Shown: positions 34,630-47,641, counted from the first letter of the stretch. The stretch is DNA of 64,000 bases from Gnetum montanum (GCA_015680685.1 MNCI01023742.1:1444979-1508978); one strand, 5' to 3'. Program-made: numbers and translations. The notes: generated by a model not told the origin, from the letters alone.

Positions 34630-36389
34630 TAGTCAATACCATTCTCATTTAGCCCAGTCCGTTCAGTAACTTTCATTCATTCATTCATTGTATTCTTGTC
34701 TTCTCCATTCTATGCTATGCTGCTGCAATCCAGCTTGTAGCCTTTCCATTTCTAAGTTCTATTCCTTTATATATATAAAGAGGAGATGAAATATGGCCCT
34801 TTCGATGCCTATGAGAGAACAAAATGAAGTTTGCTATTTACTATATGTAAAATCGCGGTGCAAAAGTAATGAATGGTATCAATTATCAAACAAGTCATCG
34901 GGAATCAGGATTCTTTCCGTATGTCGATTTCCTACGTAAACCTGGGAAAAATATTTTAAGTTAAACCCTTTGGATTTCTTATAATTAACCTTGCTTCTAT
35001 AGAATTTCATAAGAACTGCCAATTGTCTTTATAATTTTACGTGACTAAATTTATACATGAAATTAAAATTAATTATTAATTTATTATCCTCATACTGATT
35101 GCATACGTATTCAGTAGCATAAAGTCTTGGGTAGTAGACAAAGTGTTGTACACATATTTTTAATGCTTGAAGAAGCTATTTTATTTTCATACTTAAAATT
35201 TTGTTAGTTTTATAAACATTTCATTATTTTAGTAATAACCAGATTACATGTTCAATTCCACGAGGTAGAACTAGGTTAAAAATTTTAAAAAAAGAATCCA
35301 CAAAAGCAGCTCTGAAATTGGTCCAATAGCAATAGATCCAAGAGGTCACAGTAGACACAAGCAAAATTTTCAGTTTCAGTTTTATTATCCAATAAGGATT
35401 TGAAGGCAAGAGGTTGCTAGTTAATAATACCTCTAAGCTAGCATGCTTAAGGTGTGCTTTTGAATCCAGTACCCTTACCCTTCAATGCAAAGCAATGCGT
35501 GACCAATGATCAGAATTATTATTTCTTTTAACAAGTGAATATTTATTATATTACTAAAATTGGAGTTTCAATAAAATAAAATTTAAATTGTAACAAGACC
35601 AAAGATCAAATCAAACAGAAGCTTTATAAGAGTGAATGCTTTAAAAGGATTTCACATTAAGTTTTTGTGACGCACATAACTGAAGATTCACATGAAGGAA
35701 GTTGTATTTCAAAGCATGCTGGTTTGGTACCATTTGTGTGTATTTTAATATGAAATTCACATGAAACTCGTTTGTCATGGTGTCCGTTCTTGAGATCCAC
35801 ATACATACGAATTTTAATTTTAAAAATTTTATGAAATAATTTATCTATTGCAAATTACTTTCTAGTTTGGTATCTGACAATGTTTAAATCAGCTGGACCT
35901 CGCCTGTTATAACGTCGGTCTTATAAGGTGCAGCAGGCTGATAAACAAGCGACTGCAGCCTGCAAAAAAATCAAGGCACTAACATGATGGCTAAGTAGTT
36001 GAACTCTATCCCAGAAAGCTCTTGCTTTGTATTTGAAATAATACACACAATTAATAGCAGCATCCCTAACCATATGAGGGTGCACCGACTCAAATGATAC
36101 ACTGTTTTATGGTATTACAGTTCTTCTTGTTTAAAGGTGAAAATACTAATAGTCTAATACGTATTTGACTATTTCCAGGTCTATGGTTTATCAACCATGC
36201 AACGAACACCGTCTCATTTACGTAGCGTCTCATCATATAGTGCATATATCAGTCATACCGGTTTTTACTGGTCTCCATGAAACAAGACTTGGCAGAAACA
36301 CTGAAAATCAAAGGTAACATAAAATAAGTTGGCCACCGCTGACTCTTCCAATTGCGTCAACCAGTTATCTTTGAACATGACTCTAATGG
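34630..36389. other. AT-rich intergenic region
   Basis: No coding region is supported. It holds a TTCATTCATTCATTCA run just after the gene (34669-34689) and a short hairpin (GCAGGCTG at 35933-35940 with CAGCCTGC at 35956-35963). Polyadenylation of the peptide gene probably occurs in the first 200-300 bp. Confidence 0.5.
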
Positions 36390-36411
36390 AACGTGGAGTG
36401 CACTCCACGTT
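36390..36411. repeat. Perfect 22-bp palindrome with two ACGT cores
   Basis: The sequence reads identically on both strands, with arms AACGTGGAGTG and CACTCCACGTT. It contains ACGTGG and CCACGT, bZIP-type core elements. It stands about 55 bp upstream of the W-box group before the duplicate peptide gene. It could be a dimer binding site or form a cruciform. Confidence 0.6.
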
Positions 36412-36419
36412 ATGAGGCA

Positions 36420-36830
36420 GGTGTGCTTTTCTGTGGACGGTAAATTCTTGACTTGTTTTCTCATGAAAGTGATGCAGGAAACCAGATCTGGGGCTCTAAT
36501 TTGGTTTTCTGTGGACGGTCAAATCTATTGACTTTATGATTCCACGTGCGCCCTCCAAAGCTTTGATTCAGTCAAAAACGGATGAGCAGGCTGATGCGAT
36601 TTCCCCTGTTTAACGCCCTTAACAACGTGACCAAAATATGACAAACTTTGAAGTGCAGAAACTGAAGTCAAGAGGAAACTGAAACCGCAATTATAGTGGG
36701 AGTCGTTGGGAAATTGATTGTATGAAATAAGTGGCCTTCACCCACTCTTGCATGTTTGAACGTTGAATAACTCTGATAAGGCACACTCTTGACCAAACAC
36801 TGACATATTTTGCACTACTTCAGCAGGGCA
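36420..36830 (+). promoter_or_regulatory. Duplicated upstream region with W-boxes and a G-box
   Basis: The blocks GATTCAGTCAAA (36565-36576) and CTTGACCAAACACTGAC (36788-36804) match 33859-33869 and 34011-34027 upstream of the intact gene. W-box cores lie at 36448-36453, 36517-36522, 36528-36533, 36570-36575 and 36789-36794. A CACGTG G-box is at 36543-36548. A TTCTGTGGACGGT block occurs twice (about 36429 and 36508). Confidence 0.5.
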
Positions 36831-37074
36831 TCTAAACTTTAGAGTTTAGATATTTGGGAAATATATCGGGTCGGGAAGTTTGAAGAATTGAAACGAAATC
36901 CGGCGGGTTCACTCGGGTCACAACTAATAGTTGGATAAATCACTAGGGAAATAATAAAAGTCGAAACCATTCAACTCGCGTCCGCTGCCGAAATTCAAAA
37001 GGGGCTACTCCGCAGTGATCGCTGTTTTAAAAACACTGGTTGCAAGTGGAACCGACGAAGGAAAACTTTTGTGA

Positions 37075-37164
37075 AATCTGAAGGCCACGTCCGGTAACAG
37101 TAACAGCCCAGGCCTTGGTCATTATGTTCCTGTTTCTCCATCCACTGACCACCGGCACAATTGA
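37075..37164 (+). pseudogene. Truncated duplicate of the peptide gene
   Basis: Bases 37090-37161 encode a 24-residue tail ending in TGA. It aligns with the end of the intact protein: SG, SPGLGH in place of SPGVGN, VPVS, then T and a final HN before the stop. An in-frame stop at 37072-37074 and the lack of any signal peptide upstream show that the N-terminal part is missing. About 240 bp between the shared upstream block and the stop are absent compared with the intact gene. It is too short for automatic gene calling. An unrecognised upstream exon cannot be excluded. Confidence 0.6.
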
Positions 37165-38101
37165 TTCATTATTATGACTAAGATATTCCATTATTTATCC
37201 ATTTATGTATATGCAGATTACTTAACTATTTATCTCGTTTATCAGTTATTACCATGCATATCAATTGCATACTTTGGTTTTGAGTTCCAAACTTGTCAAC
37301 TAAATTCAAGTTAAGAACTACAAAATCCCTTAACGGAAGCGTTGGCATTTATACGAAGTATTGTCCAACAAGATTTTTGTTTTTGTGGGTGAAAGACTAG
37401 ATTCTATTAATTTTTAAGATGTATATGGTAATACCCTTGAATCTGGTTACACCTTGATAGGCAATGCAAATTCTATTAAGCATGACAACATACAGTAAAT
37501 AATGCAAATATTTTTTTTTCTTTATCAATCATTGCAAAAAATTTGATATAAAAATTTTGTTCTTTGTTGAGAAGTTATGAAAATTATAATAAAAAGTCTT
37601 GTTATTTGTCCAAAAGTCATGAAATATTTGAGTTAAATACCTTATTACTTGTCAAGGAAGAAGATTCTCTAGGCCAGATTATAGATATATATTATAAATA
37701 TATAATTAGATATACATTGAAGCAAGTTTATGTAGTATGTATGTACATATACAAAATTACTATGTTATTGAAAGAAAACTTTTACTTGCATCCACTAAGG
37801 CCTTTTACTTATATATTACTACTAGGGATAAAAATTCAAGGTCTTCACTCATTTTTCTCATAAGGGTAAATTTTTACTCTACCCTTCAACAACGTAGTGC
37901 AAATTTTAATGCTCCCCATTTAATGGAAAGTAAAAGTATAATGGTAAATAATGATGGTAGTCAAATTTGAAGGCATGAAGTAAGCAATGAATACATTTTT
38001 TTTCATTAAAGTAAAAAATACAAAAGAAAATTTTATAGAACCTAATTGGAGGTCCTTAAAAGTAGCATTGTGTAACAAGAACAAAAGTAGAAAGGATCAG
38101 A
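37165..38101. other. AT-rich intergenic region
   Basis: No feature recognised. Open frames at 37564-37970 are AT-driven and have no family motif. Confidence 0.5.
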
Positions 38102-38106
38102 AGTAA
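38102..38106 (+). repeat. Target-site duplication AGTAA, left copy
   Basis: Precedes TGATGAGTGG at 38107 and is repeated at 47748-47752. Confidence 0.85.
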
Positions 38107-39000
38107 TGATGAGTGGTGAGGTATCCCTACGCTCAACCCCTACGCTCAACCATACAAATACCAGTGTTTCACGCACGATTTGGTTGAATTCCAAGGACTA
38201 AGTGCTTATGCGCCCTTGTGGAACAAGGACAGGTTGGTTGATCATTGTCTTTCCCAAGCTTACTTGTATGTCATGATTGTATGGTTAAGTAAGCTTGAGG
38301 CATATGATTTTTATAGCTTTTATGTTTTTATGTCCTGTGCTAGTAGGGAAGGAGAGAGGTAACTAAGTGACTAATTTAACTCAACTACTCATTAACTAAG
38401 TTCTAACTAATCCTAACACCAGCATCCGTTCCCACTTGCCATACACATCCTGAACTAGTGCAACACAACTTGGATTACCAAACGCTAATCGTTACTGGGT
38501 TACTAAGTATTACACGCATGCTCGAAGTGGTCGTGGCTATGTAATTTAACAATTTGCTTAATTGATCAAAATGAATTGCTGTGCTAATAACATAAATGTA
38601 AAGTGCATAAAATAAAATAAATGCATAAGAAAATAAAATAAAAGAAATGCATAAGAATACAAATCTCAAGTGTTGCAAGGATGAATCAAAGAGCTCGTCT
38701 TTATTGCCAATGGTGTGCTCAGGTACATCAATGCTTGAATAAAGATCTATCCACACTTCGCCCTCCTACTGCGGGCACTTGGAAAATACTCTAACTTTCA
38801 AACAGAATAAAAGAGTTTTGCATTCTCCTTAGTGACGACAGTCCTATTTCCAATCCACACTTCCCATTGCAATCACAACAAAACCAAGGATTAGTATATA
38901 TAATACATAAATAATGGCTGAATACCTTGTCTTGTCGATGATTTTATCTAGCCAAGTTATGATTTTGATAGATTGCTTGCTTGATATTGTTAGTGGAAAG
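38107..39000 (-). repeat. LTR G, 3' LTR of element 5 (inner edge unresolved)
   Basis: The outer edge at 38107 is exact (CTCATCA on the minus strand, followed by the duplication). Bases 38107-38820 match LTR H closely. A TATA-like TATATATA lies at about 38895-38902 (minus). The expected TGATGA start and purine tract are not found, and the 33-bp repeats of LTR H are absent, so the U3 end is deleted or strongly diverged. The right coordinate is approximate. Confidence 0.75.
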
Positions 39001-40394
39001 ACTGACAAATGGGTTAAATAATAGAAGTGATCCATACAATTCAAAGAAAGCTTAACATAAGGAGTAGTGGAAAGAGGGAATTCACAACGATAAAAAGGAA
39101 TTCATTACAAACAGTTGTGAAGGTGTATACAATTTGGATGACATGGATGGGGTAAATAAAAAGAATTTGATTGTAACAATGTCTAAGGGTAAAGAACTTA
39201 ACTTAACCAAACCAAAAGACATGCAAGTGGGTCCTTCCCAAAGCAGGCTCATGCCCTTTATGCCCTGACAAACCCACAAACCAAAGAGTTCATAGGCTTT
39301 AGGAATGTCATTTGGAAGCAAGAGTTAAAAACTTACCCACAGGAATTCACCAAAGAAAAACAATGCATCAACCTAGAATGAACTAATGATAAAACTGGAA
39401 ATGAAGTGGAAAATGGGAAGAAAGATGGAGAGGAGAGAATGGAATGGAATCCCAAGAACAAGGTTGTGGAAAGCCCCTTGTGTATTTCATGGTTAATATA
39501 ACTGAGTAGAACTCATCCCAAATCTAGACTCAAACCAATCACATTCAATGACCTCGCATCAATACACTTGGCCAATCCATCCTCTTGAGGCAACAAGAAT
39601 GCTTCCACAAAGAGTGACCACCATCCCAAGAAAAGTGAGATGGAGAAGCAAGAAGTGAGAAAGGGCCTTACTTAGAGGGAACCTTCAGGCATGGGTAACA
39701 TGTCTTTCTAGTGCCATAACTAGTGCCTGTAGCCCATATTGCTTTATTATGTCTAAGGGCTATGCTTTGAATTCTCACATTTTTCTCTTTTTTTCTCTTT
39801 TTTTTTATGTTTATGTGTGAGAACCACCCCGTGCAAAAGACTTATTTTTATTCACTCAGCTTCCTAATATTTGAAAAATGTCAAAATGGTAGAAAACCCA
39901 AGAAAAAACATCTAAGCACCGAAGAGATTGGCCAACACCAATGCATCGAATCCCCTTGAAGTCACACCCTTTTCATCCTTTGAGTCTTTCCTTGGTTTGA
40001 AAAATACCCAGCTAGCCACCAATTCATTAAGAAGTTTACTTAGATAAAGGGGATTGTATAGTTCTAAGCCAAAGGAAACCATAGAGTTGTATGGATGAGT
40101 GGACGGCGTGGACTCATTGCCTGTTTGACCAAAAGAACCATACCTTAATATCAACATCATAATTCAAAGGTAAAAACCAAACATTAGCAATCAATACGAT
40201 ATAATTCAATCCACCATCATGAGCACTTATTAGATGATGAATAAAAGTAAATCAAGCAAACAAAGAAATAGTAAAAACATGAACGATGATATAAAACAAA
40301 ACTAAGAAAAGTTGAAAGAATGTGTAAAATAAAAAATATGTAAAACAAAAATGTGTAAAACAAAAATTCAAAAAGAACTGAGGGCCTAGAACAA
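39001..40394 (-). other. 3' noncoding region of element 5
   Basis: Homologous to the family-1 3' noncoding region as far as about 39120 (for example the TTTGGGAAGGACCCACTTGC segment near 39228-39247), then divergent. The purine motif at the pol end lies at 40411-40422 (minus). Confidence 0.65.
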
Positions 40395-43300
40395 TTAGCA
40401 TAGGTGGCCATCTCCCCCATGACTAACTTGGAAGGAGGAGACTTGAAATAGTGAGCAACGTTGTCCATCAAGAAAGGTAGCATGTGTACTGGTTTTCCTA
40501 AGCTCTTGGAAAGGTTTGGTTTGTTGCATGTTGACCAAAAATTTCTTATTCGGGCTCTCAGGTTTGTATATTGTCATGTCCCCTGAAGGAAAAGTTGCAT
40601 AAATAATATAAGGTCCTTCCCACAGTGTTTGAAATTTAGTATGTTGTGGCACATGTGTGGGATTCCAGTAGAGAACCTTATCTCCTGGCTGATATTTAAC
40701 TTTCCTAATTCTTAGGTCATGACGTTGTTTATTGAAGGCCTTGTCCAATTCATTAGATGACAGGGAAGCTAATCGATTTTCATCTAGCAAGTTAAGGGTT
40801 ACTAACTGTTGTTTCTATGCTAGATCAAGGTCAAGGTTGAGGTCACATATCGTGGATAGTGTACGGAGCTCAGTTTGAATGGGAAGCATTGGTAATTTAC
40901 TGTACACTAACTCATAGGGAGAGTAGCCTGTAGGGAGTTTCCATGTGGAGTGGTATGCCCAAAAAGCATTGTTTAGTTTAGTGCTCTAGTCTCACCTAAA
41001 CTTGCTAATGGTTATTGTCAATATCTTCGTAATCTCCCTGTTGGTGACTTTTTCTTGACCGTTTGCTTGGGGGTGGTATGGTGTAGTCAATTTATGCTCA
41101 ACCCCTAAGCGTTGATTAATTTCTGAAAAGTTGCACCTATGAAGTGTGTACCATTGTCTGAAATAAGTGCACACGACACACCAAACCTATTTATGATTTG
41201 CTATTGAACAAATCGTGTAGTTGTAGATGATGTACAATCTTTAACAGTAGCTTCTTTGGCCCATTTTGTTAGGTAATCAATGGAAAAAATAATATAAGCT
41301 TTTCCATTGGACATTGGTATAATCAACCCCATGAAATGAATTCCCCAAATGTTGAAGGGTTCTAATAGTTGAATCCATTGTTGTGAACCCTCCATTCTAG
41401 CAATCATTCCCCCATCACGTTAACAACACTCACAAGATTGGATGAAATGATGGACATCCTAAAATAATGTAGGCGAATAATATCCTTCAAGCAGGATCTT
41501 GATGGCCATTCATCTCCCAATGTAATAACCCCCATAAGGACCCTCATGAGCATCTTGGAGAACTTGTAGTTGATCTATATTAGGAACACACCATCGAACC
41601 AAGCCATCGAGACACACTTTGTAAAGTTTCCCATTAATCTCCATAAAGTACTTGGCTCGGTGAAGAAACTATTGTTTCTTCTTAAGATTTAACTCTTGTG
41701 GTGTTTGTTGGATGAGGAGATAGGTAAGAATGCTATTGTACTAGTTTGTCTCCATGGGTGATTGATTATTCACTACACAAGCAAAGAGGAATTCATCAAG
41801 GAAATGATTGGAAATTGGATACTCATCCTCTTTGTTGTCCCATTGCAACAAAGATAAATGATCAGCAACTACATTCTCGATGCCCTTGCGATCGATCATC
41901 GTTAAATTGAACTCTTGTAAGATTACAAGCCATTGTATGATACGAGGGCTTACCATTGGCTTATTCATGAGGAACTGGATTGCACTATGATCTATATGTA
42001 TATGTACTTTATATCCCAATACATAGTGTCTAAACTTTTCTAGTGCAAACACTACAGCCATTAATTCTTTCTCTGTGCTAGTGTAGTTAAGTTGTGCACT
42101 AGCAATACTTCTACTTACATAGTGGATGTAATAAGCACACTTCTGATCATCTAACTAGGTAAGTATGGCTCCTAAAGCATATTTGGATGTCTCAGTCATG
42201 ATATGGAATGGTTTGGACCAGTCAGTAGCTTGTAGAATGGGTGTTTCTACTAGCTTCTATTTCAAAGTTTGGAAAGCTAATTCGCATTCCCTGGTCCACT
42301 CGAAAGGTAGATCCTTTTTCGTTAATTCCATCAATGGTTTGGCAACCTTTGAAAAGTTCTCAATAAATCTCTTATAGTAGCCAATATGTCCAAGAAAGGA
42401 CCGAATATCTTTAACAGTTTCCGATTGATGGGTAATTCCTTAGATAATTTTGATTTTCTTAAGGTCTACCTCTATCCTTGTGTGTTAAATGTTGTGCCCT
42501 AGGACTATGCCTTCTTGCACTATCAAATGGCTTTTCTGCTAGTTGAGCCTCAAATTAGTTTCTACACACCTTTTTAACCATTGCTTCAACTGGTCCAAGG
42601 CTTGATCAAAATTTTCTTCATAAGTGGAGAAGTCATCCATAAAGACCTCCATGTCATTCCCTATCTGTTGTTGGAATATGCTTAGAACTAGTTGTTGAAA
42701 TGTTGTAGGGGCATTGCACAAGCCATACGACATCTGTTTGTATGCGAACGTTCCCCAAGGACTGGTAAACATAGTCTTGGCTTGGTCTTCTAGGGCTATT
42801 TTTATTTGGTTATATCCGCTATATCCATCTAGAAAATTGTAATAGCGATGCCCTACGATATTTAGTAGCTTGAAATCTATGCACACCCTCCATTTGTCTC
42901 CCTTTTAGGCATAATAACTAAGGGGCTAACCCATTCACTATCAGCAATGGGGTATATGAACCCAGCCTTGAGAAGCTATTTGATTTCAATCTTAGCTACT
43001 TGCTTCAGCTTAGGGTTCAATCGCCTCTACGGTTGTCTTTGAGGCTTCACGGAGGGGTTAGTGTAAATTCTATGTTGGCATATCCTAGGATCTATTCCAG
43101 TTAATTAGAGATGTGACCAAGCGAAGGCTTCTAACCATTTATTTATTACCTTAAGTAGTTCTTCTTTCTATTGAGGAGCAAGCTTAGCATTGATAATTAC
43201 CAATTTTCCATTTTTAAGGAACATGTATTCCATACCGGTGGGCAATGGTTTCAGCTCGACGGGCTCCAACTTAAATTTCTCAAGGATTTCCAACTTCCCC

Positions 43301-44062
43301 CAATTGATATTTTCAAGGTTAAGACTTGGAAGTTGGTGGTAGACTTACTCTAATGCGTCTATGCTATCAATGTAAGCACAAGTTAAACCCTCAATTCGTT
43401 CCATGCATATGAGTGAATTGCTTTCTTGATCAACTGTTAGCCACTGGGTGTCGTTCTGTCGTGTGGCTTTTGCATATAGGCATCTTTGTATGTTAATCAC
43501 TTATGCACACTGATTGCATGCAGGCAATGCTAAACTTTGCACAAATCATAACCTCTACATGCAATTACACCCTGTGTCACTATATGCAATGCACAAAACT
43601 TTCTTCTTCTCGATCTTTCTGAATATATTTTCCCTTGATATTTCTAACAAAAGATCATGGATTCCTAGGCATGTGTCGATGGTGCTTAGCCATGCTCTTT
43701 CCATTATGATTGGGAAGTCCCCCTTACCATTGTTCACCTGAATCACTAGGAAGTCAGCTAGGTACAACCACCCACAAACAGTGGTAACAATGTCTTCCAC
43801 CAGTCCCAATAAGATAGTGATGGACTGGTGGGCCAACTTTAGATGGATGTTGCTCTTTTTCAATGGAGGTAGGTTCCAGGCCTTGTACATTTCTTGAGAA
43901 ATCAAGTTGACAGTGGAACCTGAATCCAAAAGAGCCTTGCACGGCGCATTTCCAACGATTTGTAAGTATATTAGAGGACTCCTAGGATCAGAGAATTTCC
44001 TAGGAAGGTGGCCAGCTTTGAAACAATTGGTGATGACATGTGTTAGCATGACCGTATGCGTT
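40395..44062 (-). pseudogene. Protease-RT-RNase H-integrase of element 5
   Basis: Protease (44049-43555) has an intact Asp-Ser-Gly (LLDSGSTVNLIS). RT (about 42890-42539) has FLDGYSGYNQ and FMDDF intact but lacks 57 in-frame bases (19 residues) just before motif A, between LLN and GHRYY. RNase H (42140-41741) keeps IHIDHSA and VADHLS. Integrase has GIHFMG (first catalytic Asp changed to His, about 41340), ISDNGTHF intact, and QEKVTNREI with the catalytic Glu changed to Lys (41060-41080). The C-terminal part (40790-40395) has KVKYQPGDKV. Stops and shifts separate all parts. Confidence 0.88.
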
Positions 44063-44649
44063 AAGTGTGGTAATTAGGTTAAAGGGGGCTCCAAATTTTT
44101 GATTGATACTAAGGCATCTAAGGAATCAACCACTTGTGATTACAAGCGCTTGGTTGAACTATTACTTCTAAAGAAAGGTATTTTCTTCATGTGGTTGTTG
44201 GAACCAACAATAGGTTGAGAGTTAACAGCCCTCATGGCAGTACGTTCCTATGGCTGGTGGGGATTTCACCTTGCATCGCAGGAGTAGGTAGTAGTGCAAC
44301 TATTGGTGAAAGACATGCAGCTAGATGAGAAGGATGATATGCTTACATAATATTGCCTCTAAAAGAGGGAGTCCCATAATACTCACAGGCTTAGTAGTGA
44401 GGTTGAGGAGTGACGTGATCAGTAGAGTCACGTGGGGAGTTGCCTGCTACACGTAATATCCATATAGGTTAGGTTGCTGGTAAGGATACTATTGCCTTGG
44501 TGGTGGCATTTCCCATGACTGTGAGTGCTACCGCTGTTGATATTGCTTAATCGGTTGTGGTCGAGTTCCACTAGGATAATATGTTAAGGGTTGGTGGAAC
44601 TTCCTTGGGTTACCTTGAGGATAAGGTAACCTTCGAGGTGTTTACCTTT

Positions 44650-46576
44650 TGTTTAATCGTGGGTTGAGTGTATACACCCCAAACTCTTGCAGATGTGAGA
44701 TTATAGGGCAACATCCCTTAGGATGGTCATATTGACATATCTCACATACACTATCATTGTCTGTTTCTAAATCCACAACCTCTTCAACGATGGCAACTTT
44801 TCCCTTACCCTTGCTACATGCATGTTCAGCCTCTTTCTTTTTTCTTTTCTCACTACCTTTCTCTCTAGACTCCTCTACTATTTTAAGAATAGTTTAAAAT
44901 CTATTGTCTAGGAAATCCCACATTTGGTCTACCTTTTCTGAAACTTCTGATGTTATATTTTTTATAGGAAAATTTTTCCGATTCACCATCTCTTCGAGTG
45001 GTGACTCTTCTTCATCCACACAAAATCTTACTCTCCTCTTCCGAAGGGAAAGATCTTGGTTATACTCTTCCATACTTTCTCTCTTCCATAGCTCACCTTC
45101 TTCCTTAGCAACTTGCTCCAATAGTCTTTGAATTTGATGGGACCTAAGCTTGGATAGTCTCCCTTAGGCATAAGTCCCAAGGGTTCTTCTCATTTCATGC
45201 CTAAGCCCATCCACGAGATGGCATAGTTGATCCCTTTGAGAATAACCATGGCTAGGAAAATGAGGTAATAGTGCATAGTAGCAGCCCATGGCAGCATCCA
45301 AGGGTTCATGTCCTCCTTGTTTCTAGCTTGGATTTTCTTTTACAAGTTAGACACTCGAGAGTATGTTTGGTACTTGTCATTAAATAGTTCTAACATAGTA
45401 TCCACCTACGAATGGATTCCAATTTTAAAGACTAGTACCAGCTTTCTGCTTCTTTAACTAATGTCCATGGAAACAACTTAAGTTTTTTCCATTCGTTCTC
45501 TATGTTCTATAAGGCATACGCATCATGGAATGCTTGTAAATGATTCTAAGGATCAGCGTTGTATCCCCCTTCAAATCGTGGGATGTTGTTCATATCTAAT
45601 CTCTTAATCCTACTATCTTTCTGATGCCTTGTTGGAATTCTAACAGCCTCAGTTATGTCCAACATACTTCAAGTAGAGAGGAGGGGTTCATGGTGATCAT
45701 CTTGTCCATGGCGTCTATGATGCCTATGTTGTTCCCTACTCTCCCTTCTTCTATGTCATGCCTCTCTAGAGTGCCCTCGTCCCCTTTCCTGGTTGTTTTG
45801 TCTATGACTTCCACTTTGCCTACCTTTATCCCCATGATCTTTTTCTTTATGATCGTGTCTAGATATTGAAGGAGAGGTTGAAGGAGATGATGAAGGTGAA
45901 GAAGAAGGAGAACCATCATCATGATGGTGTCTACTACCTTCTCTTTTGTGGTCTCAGCCTCGATCATGATTACGATCAGAATGTCCACCTTTATCATGAG
46001 TTCATGTCCCTTTTTCGAACCCTTTGTGCCCGTGGGTATCAGAACCTAAGTTATGAATAGTGGAATGAAGGTTTTGATACACAACCCCTTAGCCAAAGTC
46101 AAGGGAAGGAACATCATTATGTGGGTGACTACCTGAGGTAGGTTCACCACCCTCATTTTCGCTTACGACATGTGGGGCATTCTAGGACCACTTACCCTTC
46201 AAAGACTTATGATGCCTTTCCTATTGCAAGTCCCTTTGACATCATACCTTTGTGGGACAATATTCCTTGAGTCATGGTCTTGCACAACGTATTTTTCATG
46301 TAAGTGCAGCATGCCAATTCGTATGAGAGCATGAAGAAGCATAATCAAGATTGAACGATCAGGAGGTAACACTATGTTACCTTCTAAGTCTCACCATCGC
46401 AATTGTTCATCTTGAAGGAGGATAAAGGTAAAGTCTGGTATATACTCATCAGAATGAATATATACCACTTGAACCTTTTGAAAGACTAGCGAATTAATGT
46501 CATGTGTATTACACCGTCGACTATTTCCTATTTTAGACCTAGGCGGTGAGGCGCTTTCATACGAAGAAGGAGACAT
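44650..46576 (-). pseudogene. Gag of element 5
   Basis: The ATG at 46576 (MSPSSYESASPPR) corresponds to the MSSSSHKS start of the other copies. An Arg/Ser-rich tract lies at about 45990-45660, the gag core at about 45600-45120 and the zinc knuckle at 44708-44746 with C-x2-C-x3-H-x4-C intact. Stops and shifts are numerous. A Pro/Gln/His-rich linker to protease follows at 44650-44060. Confidence 0.82.
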
Positions 46577-46693
46577 ACTTGTCTATTTAGTGTGCAATGT
46601 ATTCTTGTTTATTATTTTCTCAACCAATCCTAAGGTTTCGTTCCAATGATGTGAATGATTTCCTATGTTCTAGTTAGCGCAGAAACAACTAAG

Positions 46694-46711
46694 TCCTCGA
46701 CAACGATGCCA
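46694..46711 (-). other. Primer binding site of element 5
   Basis: On the minus strand TGGCATCGTTGTCGAGGA follows the LTR end after one base. It is a degenerate tRNA-Asp match like those of the other copies. Confidence 0.8.
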
Positions 46712-47448
46712 ACGATGAGTGGCAAGGTAGTCCTATGCTCAACCATATGAATATGAGTGTTTCACGCATGATCTGGTCGAATTCCAAGGACTAAGTGCAT
46801 ATGCACCCTTGTGGAATAAGGATGGGTTGGTTGATCATTGTCTTCCCAAGCTTACCTGTATGTCATGATTGTATGGTTAAGTAAGCTTGAGGCATATGAT
46901 TTTTATAGCTTTTATATTTTTATGTCCTACGCTAGTAGGGAAAGAGAGAGGTAACTAAGTGACTAATTTAACTAAACTACTCATTAACTAAGTTCTAACT
47001 AATCCTAACACTAGCATCCATTCCCACTTGCCGTACACATCCTAAACTAGTGCAACACTGCTTGGATTACCAAATGCTAATCGTTACTGGGTTACTAAGT
47101 ATTACACGCATGCTCGAAGTGGTCGTGGTTGTGTAATTTAATGATTTGCTTAATTGATCAAAATGAATTGTTGTGCTAATAACATAAATCTAAAGTGCAT
47201 AAAATAAAATAAACGCATAAGAAAATAAAATACAAGAAATGTGTAAGAAAACAAATCTCAAGTGTTGCAAGGATGAATCAAAGAGCTCGTCTTTATTGCC
47301 AACACAATGGTGTGCTAAGGTACATCAATGCTTGAATAAAGATCCGTCCATACTTTAGCCTCCTACTGTGGACACTTGGAAAATACTCTAACTTTCAAAA
47401 AAACTATAAGAGTTTCGCTACTTGACTGCTAAAGGACTCCCCTCCCCC

Positions 47449-47640
47449 NNNNNNNNNNNNNNNNNNNNNNNNNNNNNNNNNNNNNNNNNNNNNNNNNNNN
47501 NNNNNNNNNNNNNNNNNNNNNNNNNNNNNNNNNNNNNNNNNNNNNNNNNNNNNNNNNNNNNNNNNNNNNNNNNNNNNNNNNNNNNNNNNNNNNNNNNNNN
47601 NNNNNNNNNNNNNNNNNNNNNNNNNNNNNNNNNNNNNNNN
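47449..47640. other. Assembly gap, 192 N
   Basis: The gap lies inside U3 of LTR H, directly next to a 33-bp tandem array, so collapsed tandem repeats are the probable cause and the true length may differ. Confidence 0.95.
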
Positions 47641-47641
47641 T

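Noticed and set aside
35880-36060. tRNA- or SINE-like segment with a short hairpin (35933-35963)
   Set aside because: No A-box/B-box pair at the right spacing and no cloverleaf could be built; the B-box-like GTTCAATTCC at 35250 is isolated.
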